Assembly: GCA_036488085.1 (NCBI GenBank)
Contig: DASXHZ010000078.1
Location: 1-64,000, forward strand
Direction of reading: 5' to 3'
Source: DASXHZ01 sp036488085
Lineage (GTDB): Bacteria > Acidobacteriota > Thermoanaerobaculia > Gp7-AA8
DNA: 64,000 bases
The position numbers were made by a program, and so were the translations under genes. Positions within the stretch are counted from its first letter, which is position 1; each line of letters begins with the position of its first letter. Positions 1 through 9,185 of the stretch are shown one piece after another. The notes under the pieces are model-generated. The model ran no database searches and was not told the origin of the DNA. It was given only the letters and a program-made list of their open reading frames with translations.

Positions 1-2
1 CA

Positions 3-587
3 CTGTACAACCAGAAAAAGTACGCCGAGGCGATTCCCCTCTTCAACGAGGCGTTCTCGCTCAACCCGGGCTCGGACGACGCGGCGAAGTACCTGAAGCT
101 CGCGCAGCAGGAGCAGGCATCAGCCGAAGAGGCGAAGGCAGCAGCGCATCAGCGGAGGCAGCCCGCGCCCGTTCAGCAGGCGCGAACGACGACGACGGCG
201 CCCCAGCCGTCGCAGGCGCGCACGATCGCGGCCGGCGGCGATGGCGTGAACCACGCCGCGAACAGCGCGCCGGCGCAGTTCAACACCTTCTTCAACAGCC
301 CGTTCGCCGATGGCTACGTCATGGTGAAAGTCGGGTCCGACATCGTCGTGCGCGAGCAGCTTTTCAGCGAGAGCCGCTTCCTGCATCGCAAGGCACCGCG
401 CGCCGTGAACGTCATGAACAATCTCACGCCCAAGAACGCCGACGTGGAGGTTTGGGTCGTCGTTCCGTCGCAGCAGATCCAGGAGCACCACGTCTTTCCA
501 CGGGTCAACCTGCAGCCCGGCAGTTCGCACCGGCTGACGATCACCGCCGAGGCGGCGTCGAAGAAGTTTGAATATGCGATCAACTGA
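3..587 (+). CDS. TPR-containing protein, C-terminal part (5' end outside window)
   Basis: The open frame runs in from the window edge and stops with TGA at 585-587, so only the last ~194 codons are present. The first ~35 residues read like a TPR helix pair (LYNQKKYAEAIPLFNEAF). A Gln/Ala/Thr-rich linker follows (about residues 40-80), then a small beta-rich C-terminal domain of ~110 residues without a recognised family. TPR proteins usually scaffold other proteins; no enzymatic residues are visible. The next gene starts inside its last 14 bases, which suggests translational coupling. Confidence 0.7.
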   Translation: MYNQKKYAEAIPLFNEAFSLNPGSDDAAKYLKLAQQEQASAEEAKAAAHQRRQPAPVQQARTTTTAPQPSQARTIAAGGDGVNHAANSAPAQFNTFFNSPFADGYVMVKVGSDIVVREQLFSESRFLHRKAPRAVNVMNNLTPKNADVEVWVVVPSQQIQEHHVFPRVNLQPGSSHRLTITAEAASKKFEYAIN

Positions 588-1452
588 CACGAAGTTCGCA
601 ATCGCCACCAGGGATGAGCTGTGGGTGGACGGACAACTCACCGAGCGCCGGCTGTCGTGCGGAACCGCTGTCGACGGCGAGCGGATCGTCGCGACGCAGA
701 CCCTCGAGGACGACCTGATCGCCGCATGCGACGCGGAGATCGAAGAGCTTCGCACCGATCTCGACCCGGATGCCAGGGTGCGGCTCGTGGCGCGCGCGCG
801 CCGCGTGCGCGGCATGGTGATGACTGACAAGACGATGACGATCACGATCGACGGGGTCTCGATCGTGAGCCGCGACGCGTCGGTGCTGCGGCGCGCGCTG
901 GCGATGCCGAAGACGACCGACCGCACCGACCTCCCGATCGTTTGGCGCGACGGATCGGCATCGGTCCTGCTGCACGAGGCCGTCGGCCACGCGGCAGAAC
1001 ACGAGGCGGCGTTCGTGAAGTGGCCTTCTTGGCTGCGCGTCAACGATGTCCCCGACTTTGCCCTCGACGACGTCGGAAACGACGCGAAGGGGGCGGACCT
1101 CGTGAGCGAGCCGCCGCGCTGCATGCGCCGCGAGTCGTTCCGCGACGTGCCGCTTCGCCGCATGACGAACGTCGTCGTGCGCCAGACGCGCGCGCCGTTC
1201 GCTCTCCCCGATGAGTACATCGACGTCCATCTCGTGGCCGGCGGCGCGTACGACCCGTTGACGGACGTCGTCACGATTCACGTCGCCGCGTCGAGCGCCG
1301 GAGCGTTCACGTACCATCGGACTCGCGCGGACGTGGCTAAGTCACTCGCCGGCGCGAAAGGAGCGCCGATCGACTACCCCGGCGTCATCTGTTCGCGCGA
1401 AGGGCAGGAGCTCGCGGTCGGCTCATCCGCGCCGTTGATCGTCACCGAATGA
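574..1452 (+). CDS. Short TldD/PmbA-like metalloprotease
   Basis: The 292-residue product carries an HExxxH zinc motif (HEAVGHAAEHE, about residue 135) in the form used by TldD. Near the C-terminus it has a GQELAVG segment comparable to the GQ-VPVG stretch of TldD. TldD and PmbA are normally ~450-480 residues, so most of the N-terminal domain is absent and this is a minimal version. I chose ATG 574 over an in-frame TTG at 568. The start lies inside the upstream TPR gene and the end overlaps the next gene by ATGA, so the three genes look co-translated. The TldD/TldE pair degrades or matures small peptides; whether this version is active is inference. Confidence 0.6.
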   Translation: MRSTDTKFAIATRDELWVDGQLTERRLSCGTAVDGERIVATQTLEDDLIAACDAEIEELRTDLDPDARVRLVARARRVRGMVMTDKTMTITIDGVSIVSRDASVLRRALAMPKTTDRTDLPIVWRDGSASVLLHEAVGHAAEHEAAFVKWPSWLRVNDVPDFALDDVGNDAKGADLVSEPPRCMRRESFRDVPLRRMTNVVVRQTRAPFALPDEYIDVHLVAGGAYDPLTDVVTIHVAASSAGAFTYHRTRADVAKSLAGAKGAPIDYPGVICSREGQELAVGSSAPLIVTE

Positions 1453-2249
1453 TCTACCAGAAGCGAGGCCGCGTTGCGCGTTGGGAGCACGGCCGCGTCG
1501 TCGACGTCAGCGAGGCGGGGATAGCGGTCGAGTTGCGCGGTATTTTGGTAGTGTCCCCTGGCGGAGGCTCGGTCGACGCTTCGCTGGATGACGTGGCGAG
1601 CATCGCGAAGTCGCTGCTCCGGACCAAACCGGAGCGGTTGATCATCAGCCACGGCGTCGTGGAGCACATATACGACACCTTCCGCTGGCGTGAAGAGACG
1701 CGGCGCCTCCATGTCGCGCTCACGCACAATCACCTGCGAGCGCTGATCGATCGCGCCGACTTCAACGTCGAAGAAGTCGCCAAGGTCGCGCACGCGCTGA
1801 GGCGCGCGGGCGCCGAGCGCGATGCGCCGCCCCGAATCCGGCTCGCGCCGACCGTCACCGCCGCATTGCTGCCGCATCTCGTGGGCGTGGCGCCGCCGAA
1901 CGTGCGGCTTGTCCAGAGCGCGGGCGGTCTCGATGGAAATGGTGAGGAGATCCGCGAGGCTGCGGGTCCGCCGTGGCCGAACGTCTTTCGCCCCAGTTAC
2001 CGAATCCGGCCGGTTCGCACGCCGCTGAACCTCCGGCTGGAGTGCGACGTTGACGTCATCGATCGCGACGTTCCCGAGGCCATCGCGCTCCTCGCGCCCG
2101 TGAGCGGCCTGATGCTGCGCGTGCTCGTCGCGGACGGCGGCCGCTTCTACCCGACGACGATTCGCGTCACCCGCATCGACGCCGTCAGCCCCGACCGGAC
2201 CTGGTACCCCTACGGTGCCGGTGCGTTCGGATCGGAGATCATGCTTTAA
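1449..2249 (+). CDS. Conserved-looking protein of unknown function, coupled to the TldD-like gene
   Basis: This 266-residue protein starts at an ATG overlapping the stop of the TldD-like gene (ATGA). No signal peptide or membrane segment is visible and I recognise no family. Because TldD works as a heterodimer with PmbA/TldE, and because the protein has a TPLNLRLE segment followed by a beta-rich C-terminus, a divergent partner role is possible. That is inference from position only. Confidence 0.6.
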   Translation: MIYQKRGRVARWEHGRVVDVSEAGIAVELRGILVVSPGGGSVDASLDDVASIAKSLLRTKPERLIISHGVVEHIYDTFRWREETRRLHVALTHNHLRALIDRADFNVEEVAKVAHALRRAGAERDAPPRIRLAPTVTAALLPHLVGVAPPNVRLVQSAGGLDGNGEEIREAAGPPWPNVFRPSYRIRPVRTPLNLRLECDVDVIDRDVPEAIALLAPVSGLMLRVLVADGGRFYPTTIRVTRIDAVSPDRTWYPYGAGAFGSEIML

Positions 2250-2258
2250 TCGCCTCCA

Positions 2259-2519
2259 GTGGCTGCGCAGAAACAAATCGAGTTCCTGTCTCGCGCGCTC
2301 GTGAACCGGCTGGAGGACCGCGGGATCGTCGAATTCGGCGATGCCGAGGAGGGGATCCAGTTGGTGGCGATCGCGCTGGAGCGGGATTTCGCGACGATGG
2401 ACGCCATCGAACAGGAAGCGCGGCAGCGGCTCGGCGAGAAGTCGTCGCGGGAGCCGAAACCGGACGACCTGGAGGCTGAAATGCAGCGCATCGCATCGGA
2501 GCGAGGCGTGACGCTGTGA
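2259..2519 (+). CDS. DUF507-like small protein
   Basis: An 86-residue acidic, helical protein beginning at GTG 2259. The N-terminus (QIEFLSRALVNRLEDRGIVE) resembles DUF507 proteins, which begin with a similar amphipathic helix and are found in Acidobacteriota and Deltaproteobacteria; their function is unknown. DUF507 is usually ~90 residues, so the length fits. Its stop overlaps the GTG of the carboxylase gene (GTGA), which suggests one operon. Confidence 0.5.
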   Translation: MAAQKQIEFLSRALVNRLEDRGIVEFGDAEEGIQLVAIALERDFATMDAIEQEARQRLGEKSSREPKPDDLEAEMQRIASERGVTL

Positions 2520-4042
2520 CGCGTGAGGCGAAGCTCGAGGAGTTGGAGCAGCGCAAACGCGAGAGTGAACTAGGCGGCGGTCAGCAACGGATCGACCGCC
2601 AGCACAACGAAGGGAAGCTGACGGCGCGCGAGCGGATTGCGCTCCTCTTCGATCCCGGCTCGTTCCAGGAGCTCGACCAGCTCGTCGTCCACCGCTCCAC
2701 CGACTTCGGGATGGAGAAGAACCGTGTCGCGGGTGACGGCGTCGTCACCGGCTACGGGACCGTGCAGGGCCGTCTCGTCTATGCATATGCGCAAGACTTC
2801 ACCGTGTTCGGCGGATCGCTGTCGGAGACGCACGCCGCGAAGGTCGTGAAGATCATGGATCTCGCGATGAAGAACGGCGCGCCGCTCATCGGCCTGAACG
2901 ACTCCGGCGGCGCGCGCATCCAGGAAGGCGTCGTCTCCCTCGGCGGCTACGCCGACATCTTCCTGCGCAATACGCTGGCGTCAGGAGTCGTCCCTCAGAT
3001 CTCCGCGATCATGGGGCCGTGCGCCGGCGGCGCCGTCTACTCGCCCGCCATCACCGACTTCATCCTGATGGTGAAGCGGACGTCGTACATGTTCGTCACC
3101 GGCCCCGACGTCATCAAGACGGTGACGCACGAAGAGGTGACGAAGGAGAAGCTCGGCGGCGCCGACACGCACAACGCCATCTCCGGAGTCGCGCACTTCG
3201 CGGCCGACTCGGACGAAGACTGCATCGCGACCATTCGCGAGTTGCTGTCGTTCATCCCGTCGAACAACCTCGAGGATCCGCCGCGGCTCGCGACGAAGGA
3301 CGACGTCAATCGCGTCGACGAACAGCTCGACGCCTTCATCCCCGAGGCGCCGAATCAGCCGTACGAGATCCGCGACCTGATCCGGACGATCGCGGACGAG
3401 GCGCACTTCCTCGAGGTGCACCAGGCGTACGCGCGCAACATCGTCGTCGGCTTCATCCGGCTGAACGGCCAGTCGATCGGCGTCGTCGCGAACCAGCCGG
3501 CGTATCTCGCCGGAGTGCTCGACATCAACGCGTCGCGCAAGGGCGCGCGCTTCGTCCGTTTCTGCGACTCGTTCAACATCCCGCTGCTCGTGCTCGAAGA
3601 CGTGCCGGGCTTTCTGCCGGGGACGGATCAGGAGTACGGCGGCATCATCATTCATGGCGCGAAGCTGCTGTACGCGCTCGCGGAAGCGACGGTGCCGAAG
3701 GTCACTGTGATCACGCGGAAGGCATACGGCGGGGCGTACTGCGTCATGAATTCGAAGCACATCCGCGCCGACATGAACTTCGCGTACCCGACCGCGGAGA
3801 TCGCGGTCATGGGCGCCGAGGGAGCGGTGAACATCCTCTATCGCGGCGCGGACGATCGCGATGCGAAGGTAGCGGAGTACAAAGAGAAGTTCGCGAACCC
3901 GTACATCGCCGCGGAGCGCGGATACGTCGACGAGATCATCGAGCCGCGCTTCACGCGCCGGAAGCTGATCACCGCCTTCGCCATGCTCCGGAACAAGCGC
4001 GACAAGAACCCCCCGAAGAAGCATGGGAACATCCCGTTGTAG
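2516..4042 (+). CDS. Acyl-CoA (propionyl/methylmalonyl-CoA-type) carboxylase beta subunit
   Basis: The 508-residue protein is a full-length biotin-dependent carboxyltransferase subunit of the PccB/MmdA family. NDSGGARIQEG (about residue 128) and GPCAGGAVYSPA (about residue 166) form the oxyanion-hole glycine segments of the N-terminal crotonase-like half. EDVPGFLPG and the Gly-rich KAYGGAYCVM lie in the C-terminal half. It transfers CO2 from carboxybiotin to propionyl-CoA or a related acyl-CoA, linking odd-chain or amino-acid catabolism to the methylmalonyl pathway. No alpha or biotin-carrier gene is in the window. It starts with GTG overlapping the preceding stop. The exact acyl-CoA cannot be told from sequence, hence no symbol. 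Confidence 0.92.
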   Translation: MTREAKLEELEQRKRESELGGGQQRIDRQHNEGKLTARERIALLFDPGSFQELDQLVVHRSTDFGMEKNRVAGDGVVTGYGTVQGRLVYAYAQDFTVFGGSLSETHAAKVVKIMDLAMKNGAPLIGLNDSGGARIQEGVVSLGGYADIFLRNTLASGVVPQISAIMGPCAGGAVYSPAITDFILMVKRTSYMFVTGPDVIKTVTHEEVTKEKLGGADTHNAISGVAHFAADSDEDCIATIRELLSFIPSNNLEDPPRLATKDDVNRVDEQLDAFIPEAPNQPYEIRDLIRTIADEAHFLEVHQAYARNIVVGFIRLNGQSIGVVANQPAYLAGVLDINASRKGARFVRFCDSFNIPLLVLEDVPGFLPGTDQEYGGIIIHGAKLLYALAEATVPKVTVITRKAYGGAYCVMNSKHIRADMNFAYPTAEIAVMGAEGAVNILYRGADDRDAKVAEYKEKFANPYIAAERGYVDEIIEPRFTRRKLITAFAMLRNKRDKNPPKKHGNIPL

Positions 4043-6083
4043 AGGGGAGAGCGGAGAGCGGAGAGCGGAGAGGATTTTCTTCTTCCCTCTCCGCTCTCCC
4101 CTCTCCGCTCTTTTCCTCGCGCTGCTCCTTACCGCCTGCGCGAAGCGTCCGACACACCCCAACATCCTCCTCATCACCCTCGACACCTTCCGCGCCGACC
4201 GCATCGGTGCGAATACGCCAAACCTGCAGAAGCTCGCGGGCGCGAGCGTGCGGTTCACGAACGCGGACTCGCCCGTCCCGCTGACGCTGCCGGCGCACTG
4301 CTCGATTCTCTCCGGCGTCCTTCCGCTGCACCACGGCGTCCGCAACAACGGCGGGAATCCCTTTCCGCCGGACCGAGAGACGCTCGCGACGCTGTTCGCG
4401 GCCGCCGGATATCGCACGGGCGCGTTCGTCAGCTCGTTCGTGCTCGATCATCGCTTCGGGCTGCAGCGCGGCTTCGATCGGTACGACGATGAGATCCCGC
4501 GCGACGCGACGGCCGAGGCCAACACGCTCGAGGCGGAGCGACGCGGCGACGTCACCGTCGATCGCGCCCTCGCGTGGCTTCACGAGACCGGCTCGAGGCC
4601 TTACTTCGCGTGGGTACACCTCTACGACGCGCACGCGCCGTACGCGCCGCCGCCGCCTTACCCGCAGACGTACGACGGCGAGATCGCATTCGTCGACGCC
4701 CAGGTCGGCCGCCTCCTCGCGGCGATCGATCGAAAGAACACGATCGTCCTCATCGTCGGCGACCACGGCGAGTCGCTCGGGGAACACGGCGAGCTGACCC
4801 ACGGCTTGCTCGTCTACGAAGCGACGCTCCACGTTCCGATGCTCCTCGCGGCTCCCGATGCCGAGGGGCACGAAGTGAGGACACCGGTCAGCTCCATCGA
4901 CATCGCGCCGACACTGGCGCAACTCGCGGGACTCAAACTGAACCGCGCCGACGGAATCGCGCTGCCGCTGAAGGGCGAGCCGGATGCGAAAGACCTCTAC
5001 GCCGAATCGCAGTACCCGACGACCTTCGGCTGGAGCGCGCTTTCCGCCATCCGGCGCGGAGCATCGAAGCTGATCTCGAATCGCGAGCTGTATGACCTCG
5101 GTCGCGATCCGAACGAGAAGACGAACGTGCTCGCGAACGACCGCCGCACGTTCCGTGCGCTCGACACGGCGATGCTCGAGATCGGGAAGAGCGAGGCGGC
5201 GGCGTCGACACAGACGACGGTCGACGAGGAGACGCGTCGCAAACTCGCGAGCCTCGGGTACGTCGCTCCGTCAGGCGCACCATCAACAGGCAACCATCCC
5301 GATCCGGTTGCCATGACGCCGCTCTTCCGCCAGTTCGAAGAGGCGACCTGGGCGCTCAACGGCGGCCGTCCGAAAGAGGCGATCGCCGCATTCACGAAGC
5401 TAGTGGCGGCCGATTCGCGCAACCCCGTCTTCCGCGAGAGCCTCGGCCGCGCGCTGCGCCAGACCGGCGACAACGAAGCCGCGGTGCGGCTCTACCGCGA
5501 GAGCGTGGCGATCGCGCCGAACAATGCCGACGCCTGGTACAACCTCGCCGTCGCGTTGCAGGACGCGGGACACCGCGACGAGGCCGGCATCGCGATACGC
5601 GAGGCGATCCGCCGCGACGACAAGCGTCCCGAGACGCACAACGCCCTCGGCGTCGCGTTGATGAGCGAAGGCAACGCCGCGGGAGCGGAAGACGAGTTTC
5701 GCCGCGCGATCGCGCTCGATCAACGAAACGCGCGCGCCTGGAACAACCTGGGGAACATCCTTCGCGCAACGAACCGCCTCGACGACGCGCGCGCGGCTTA
5801 CACGCAGTCATCGAACCTCGCTCCGAGCTACGCCGATCCGCTGAATGGCGCCGGCGTCATCGATGTGCAGCAGGATCACCCTCGCGATGCGATCCTGAAG
5901 TTCGATGCCGCGCTGCGCATCGCGCCGAACTACTACGAGGCCGAGCTGAATCGCGGCATCGCGCTGAAGATGGCGGGCGACGATACCGGCGCCGCCGACC
6001 AGTTGAAGAGGCTTCTCGCGACGCTTCCTGCCGGTCCGGCATGGGATCAACAGCGGACCGCCGCTCGGTCGTTGTTACATTGA
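4023..6083 (+). CDS. Sulfatase-fold lipoprotein with C-terminal TPR repeats
   Basis: The only usable upstream start is ATG 4023, inside the carboxylase gene. The first ~25 codons run through a repeat, then comes a lipoprotein signal with lipobox LLTAC at about residues 35-39. Residues ~45-400 are an alkaline-phosphatase-superfamily domain (NILLITLDTFRADRIG, metal-binding GDHGESLGEHGE). Residues ~430-680 are TPR repeats. The position that carries the formylglycine Cys/Ser in true sulfatases (CxPSR) reads TLPAH here, so Thr is the likely nucleophile and an FGly-dependent sulfatase is unlikely. It is probably an outer-surface or periplasmic hydrolase or transferase; the substrate is unknown. Confidence 0.8.
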   Translation: MGTSRCRGESGERRAERIFFFPLRSPLSALFLALLLTACAKRPTHPNILLITLDTFRADRIGANTPNLQKLAGASVRFTNADSPVPLTLPAHCSILSGVLPLHHGVRNNGGNPFPPDRETLATLFAAAGYRTGAFVSSFVLDHRFGLQRGFDRYDDEIPRDATAEANTLEAERRGDVTVDRALAWLHETGSRPYFAWVHLYDAHAPYAPPPPYPQTYDGEIAFVDAQVGRLLAAIDRKNTIVLIVGDHGESLGEHGELTHGLLVYEATLHVPMLLAAPDAEGHEVRTPVSSIDIAPTLAQLAGLKLNRADGIALPLKGEPDAKDLYAESQYPTTFGWSALSAIRRGASKLISNRELYDLGRDPNEKTNVLANDRRTFRALDTAMLEIGKSEAAASTQTTVDEETRRKLASLGYVAPSGAPSTGNHPDPVAMTPLFRQFEEATWALNGGRPKEAIAAFTKLVAADSRNPVFRESLGRALRQTGDNEAAVRLYRESVAIAPNNADAWYNLAVALQDAGHRDEAGIAIREAIRRDDKRPETHNALGVALMSEGNAAGAEDEFRRAIALDQRNARAWNNLGNILRATNRLDDARAAYTQSSNLAPSYADPLNGAGVIDVQQDHPRDAILKFDAALRIAPNYYEAELNRGIALKMAGDDTGAADQLKRLLATLPAGPAWDQQRTAARSLLH
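4043..4113. repeat. Palindrome of GAGAGCG-type tandem words
   Basis: Directly after the carboxylase stop, about four copies of GAGAGCGG/GGAGAGCG are followed by a short T/C-rich spacer and then the complementary words (CTCTCCGCTC repeated). The two arms can form a long imperfect hairpin. The reading frame of the next gene runs through it, so it encodes the Arg/Ser/Glu-rich leader of that protein. Similar constructs with different words occur at 12.84, 56.54 and 62.46 kb. Confidence 0.75.
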
Positions 6084-6112
6084 ACGCGAGCACTCCACGC
6101 CCTTGCCTAATT

Positions 6113-6148
6113 GGTCTATAGTTCCCTCAAAGTTCAACAGGTCTATAG
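6113..6148 (+). promoter_or_regulatory. GGTCTATAG direct repeat upstream of the TonB receptor
   Basis: The nonamer GGTCTATAG occurs at 6113-6121 and again at 6140-6148, 27 bp apart, in the short AT-richer gap before the receptor gene. A strong ribosome-binding site (GAGGAGG, 6157-6163) follows. The pair could be an operator or part of the promoter. No regulator is identified. Confidence 0.3.
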
Positions 6149-6169
6149 ATTCAATAGAGGAGGGCTCCC

Positions 6170-9046
6170 GTGTCCAAACGATGGTCCATCTACATCATTC
6201 TCACGGCTGCGCTCGTGCTCGTCTCGATGAGCATTTTTGCGCAAGGTACAGGCGGTGCGCTGGTAGGGCGTGTCACCGACGAAACAGGCGGCGCGCTTCC
6301 GGGCGTCACCATCACCGCGACGAACGACGCAACCGGAGTCTCGCGTAGCGTCGTCACCGGGTCAGACGGGAGCTATCGCTTCGCGTCGCTGGCGGTCGGC
6401 AGGTACAGCGTGGTCGCCGATCTCTCGGGCTTCAACACGACGACGACGAAGAACGTCGAGGTATTGGTCGCGACCGACAACCCGCTCAACGTCACGCTCA
6501 AGCAGGGCGCGGTGAAGGAGCAGATCACCGTCACCGCCGAGGCGCCGCTCGTCGCGACCTCGCCGAGCGTCGGCACGGTCGTTAGCCAGAAGGAGCTCGA
6601 GAACCTGCCGCTCAACGGCCGGCAGTTCGCGAACCTCGGCACTCTCGCGCCGGGCACCACGCTCTCGGTCAACTCCGATCCGACGAAGCCGGGGCAGCTC
6701 ACGATCGCGCTCAACGGCGGATCGGGCCGCAACGTCAACTTCCTCATCGATGGCGGCGACAACACCGACGACACGATCGGCGGCGCGCTCCAGAACTTCA
6801 ACATCGAAGCGGTGCAGGAGTTCAAGATCCAGACGATGCAGTACAAGGCCGAGTACGGCCGCTCCTCTGGCGGCGTCCTCAGCGTCGTCACCAAGACCGG
6901 AGGCAACGACCTCTCCGGCAGCGTGTACGAGTTCTATCGGAACAAGGGCCTCAACAGCGAGTCCGAATCCGAGCGCCTCGCCGGCATCGGAAAGCAGGCG
7001 TATCGCCGCGACCAGTACGGCGCGTCGCTCGGCGGCCCGATCGTGAAGGACAAGGCCTTCTTCTTCGGTACCTGGGAGAAGACCAAACGCGCGACCGCGT
7101 ATACCGTCAACACCGGCGAAGGCCTTCTCGGCGCGTACGAAAAACAGAGCTTCGGCCTGCCGTTCAAGGACGAACTGGGAACAGCGAAGGTCTCCCTCAA
7201 CGCGAGCCCCAAACAGTTCCTCCAGGTCCGCTACGGCTACCAGAAGAACGCAGACGTTTATGGCCAGAGCGCGCTTGCCGCTCCGACCTCGCTCGGCACC
7301 GTCAACAATGACTACAAGTCGCTGCTCGCCAGCGACACCTGGCAGATCGGCTCGAACCGCACGAACGAATTCCTCTTCCAGTACACCAAGTTCGCGAATG
7401 CCATCACGGCGGACTCGCTGGATCCGCTCATCTACTACCCCGGCGGCGCACACCTCGGACAGAACCTGAATACGCCTCAGACGACGAATCAGAAGAAGTA
7501 TCAGTACAAGGACGACTTCTCGTGGTCGACGCAGCTCGGCGCCATGCATCACGATTTCAAGGTTGGTGCGCAGTACCTCAACGAGCCGACACTCGGCGGT
7601 GACTTCACGGTCGGAACGGCGGGTCAGTTCTACCTTCTCAACAACGCGGTCGGGTCGCCCGTCCAACAAATCATCATCGACGGCGGCTTTTCGGGCGATT
7701 CCACCCCGATTAAGGGATACAGCGGCTACTTCCAGGATGACATCGGCGTGAACAGGAGCCTCACGGTCAACGCCGGTCTCCGTTGGGACAGTTGGACCGG
7801 ATTCGATCTGAATCAGAGCATCAACCCAAACCTAAAGGTCGTCCAGGCGGCGGCCGATGCCAACAAGTATCCGAACGAGCCGTGGCTCGCGGCGTTCAAG
7901 AATGGCGGCGGTACGACGCTCCAGAATCCGAAGAACAACTTCGCGCCGCGCCTCGGCTTCACGTACGACCTGCACGGCGACTCGAAGAACATCATCCGCG
8001 GCGGAGCAGGCCGCTACGTCGATTTCCCGTACACCAACGCAAACATCCTCTTTCCCGCCAGCGCCGTTCAGTCGCTTTACGGCCCGATTTACAACTTCGA
8101 GGATGACAACGGCATCAAGAACGCGAACGGAACGTTCTTCAAGCCCGGCGATCCGCTGCCGCCCAATCAGCTCTCGGGCAATCTCTCCGACCGCACCACG
8201 CGCGAGCTCGCGATGCCGACCGTTGCGAAAGCGCCGTATTCGGATCAGGTGTCATTCGGCTACTCGACCGAAGTCAGCCCGTCGCTCGGCCTCAATTTCG
8301 AGGCGGTCACCGCACGCTACAGAGACATCCCGTATCGCTTCCGCGCCGATCCGATCGATCCAGCCACCGGCATACGTCAATTTGACCCGAACATCGTCCC
8401 GAGTAACTTCCGCGTCTGGGCCAACGACGGCCACGCCAATTACGACGGCATCAACATCGGCTTCCATGCACGCGCCGGCAGCAACTTCGAGGCGCAGGGT
8501 TTCTACACGCTGTCGCGCACCAAGGGCAACATCCTGGCCGGCGCCGACGAGTTCCGCGTCATCGATCCCGGCCATCAGCCCGACGTTCTCCGTGACACGA
8601 GCATCAATCCCTTCAACCCCGACTGCGCCGCCTGCAATGGTCCGCTCGATACCGACGCACGGCATCGCATCACCCTGAGCGCTGTCTATCGCGCACCGTA
8701 TGGCATCAGCGTGTCAGGCATCCTCCGCTACCACTCAGGATTCCCCTACACCGTTTTCGCGGGAACCGATGTGAACGGTGACGGATACAACGAGGATCTC
8801 GCGCCCGGCCACTCCAATGTGAATGACACGCGCGGTTCTTCGTTCTCGCAATTCGACGCCCGCGTCGCGAAAGAGTTCCGCCTCAACGGACAGTACGGCA
8901 TCGAGGTGATGCTCGAGGCGTTCAACCTCTTCAATTCCAAGAACGCGGCGTTGTTCGACTCCACCGGGACCGCTCACGCATACGCAGGCGATCCCTTCCA
9001 GGGCGAGCAGCGCCTCCTGCAGCTCGGAGCGCGCATTCGCTTCTAA
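6170..9046 (+). CDS. Oar-type TonB-dependent outer-membrane receptor
   Basis: The 958-residue protein starts at GTG 6170 behind GAGGAGG. A signal peptide (residues 1-25, ending FAQ) is followed by a carboxypeptidase regulatory-like beta-sandwich (about 26-110, GRVTDETGGALPGVTITATN), a plug with NGRQFANL and LIDGGDN (about 140-215), and a long beta-barrel ending in Phe (LGARIRF). This architecture is common in Acidobacteriota and Bacteroidota for uptake of glycans, peptides or siderophores. The ligand cannot be deduced. The gene is monocistronic: a hairpin terminator follows within 25 bp. Confidence 0.9.
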   Translation: MSKRWSIYIILTAALVLVSMSIFAQGTGGALVGRVTDETGGALPGVTITATNDATGVSRSVVTGSDGSYRFASLAVGRYSVVADLSGFNTTTTKNVEVLVATDNPLNVTLKQGAVKEQITVTAEAPLVATSPSVGTVVSQKELENLPLNGRQFANLGTLAPGTTLSVNSDPTKPGQLTIALNGGSGRNVNFLIDGGDNTDDTIGGALQNFNIEAVQEFKIQTMQYKAEYGRSSGGVLSVVTKTGGNDLSGSVYEFYRNKGLNSESESERLAGIGKQAYRRDQYGASLGGPIVKDKAFFFGTWEKTKRATAYTVNTGEGLLGAYEKQSFGLPFKDELGTAKVSLNASPKQFLQVRYGYQKNADVYGQSALAAPTSLGTVNNDYKSLLASDTWQIGSNRTNEFLFQYTKFANAITADSLDPLIYYPGGAHLGQNLNTPQTTNQKKYQYKDDFSWSTQLGAMHHDFKVGAQYLNEPTLGGDFTVGTAGQFYLLNNAVGSPVQQIIIDGGFSGDSTPIKGYSGYFQDDIGVNRSLTVNAGLRWDSWTGFDLNQSINPNLKVVQAAADANKYPNEPWLAAFKNGGGTTLQNPKNNFAPRLGFTYDLHGDSKNIIRGGAGRYVDFPYTNANILFPASAVQSLYGPIYNFEDDNGIKNANGTFFKPGDPLPPNQLSGNLSDRTTRELAMPTVAKAPYSDQVSFGYSTEVSPSLGLNFEAVTARYRDIPYRFRADPIDPATGIRQFDPNIVPSNFRVWANDGHANYDGINIGFHARAGSNFEAQGFYTLSRTKGNILAGADEFRVIDPGHQPDVLRDTSINPFNPDCAACNGPLDTDARHRITLSAVYRAPYGISVSGILRYHSGFPYTVFAGTDVNGDGYNEDLAPGHSNVNDTRGSSFSQFDARVAKEFRLNGQYGIEVMLEAFNLFNSKNAALFDSTGTAHAYAGDPFQGEQRLLQLGARIRF

Positions 9047-9067
9047 GCCTCACAAACCGAATATCTT

Positions 9068-9099
9068 GGGGGGCCGGCTCACCGCCGGCCCCCTTTCGT
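9068..9099 (+). terminator. Rho-independent terminator after the TonB receptor
   Basis: GGGGGGCCGGC and GCCGGCCCCC form a 10-bp G+C stem around the loop TCACC, followed by TTTCGTTT. It sits 21 bp after the receptor stop. The stem core resembles the GGCCGGC hairpins seen inside the CHAT gene near 50.05 kb. Confidence 0.75.
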
Positions 9100-9185
9100 T
9101 TCACGGAATACCCTTCCACCCCAAGGCGTTGTCGCCAATCCGCGGCTGTGTTACAACCGCGTCCCAAACTTCTCGGAGGTTCGTC

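Noticed and set aside
2981..4417. 478-codon minus-strand open frame
   Set aside because: Shadow opposite the carboxylase gene, with low-complexity Arg-rich sequence.
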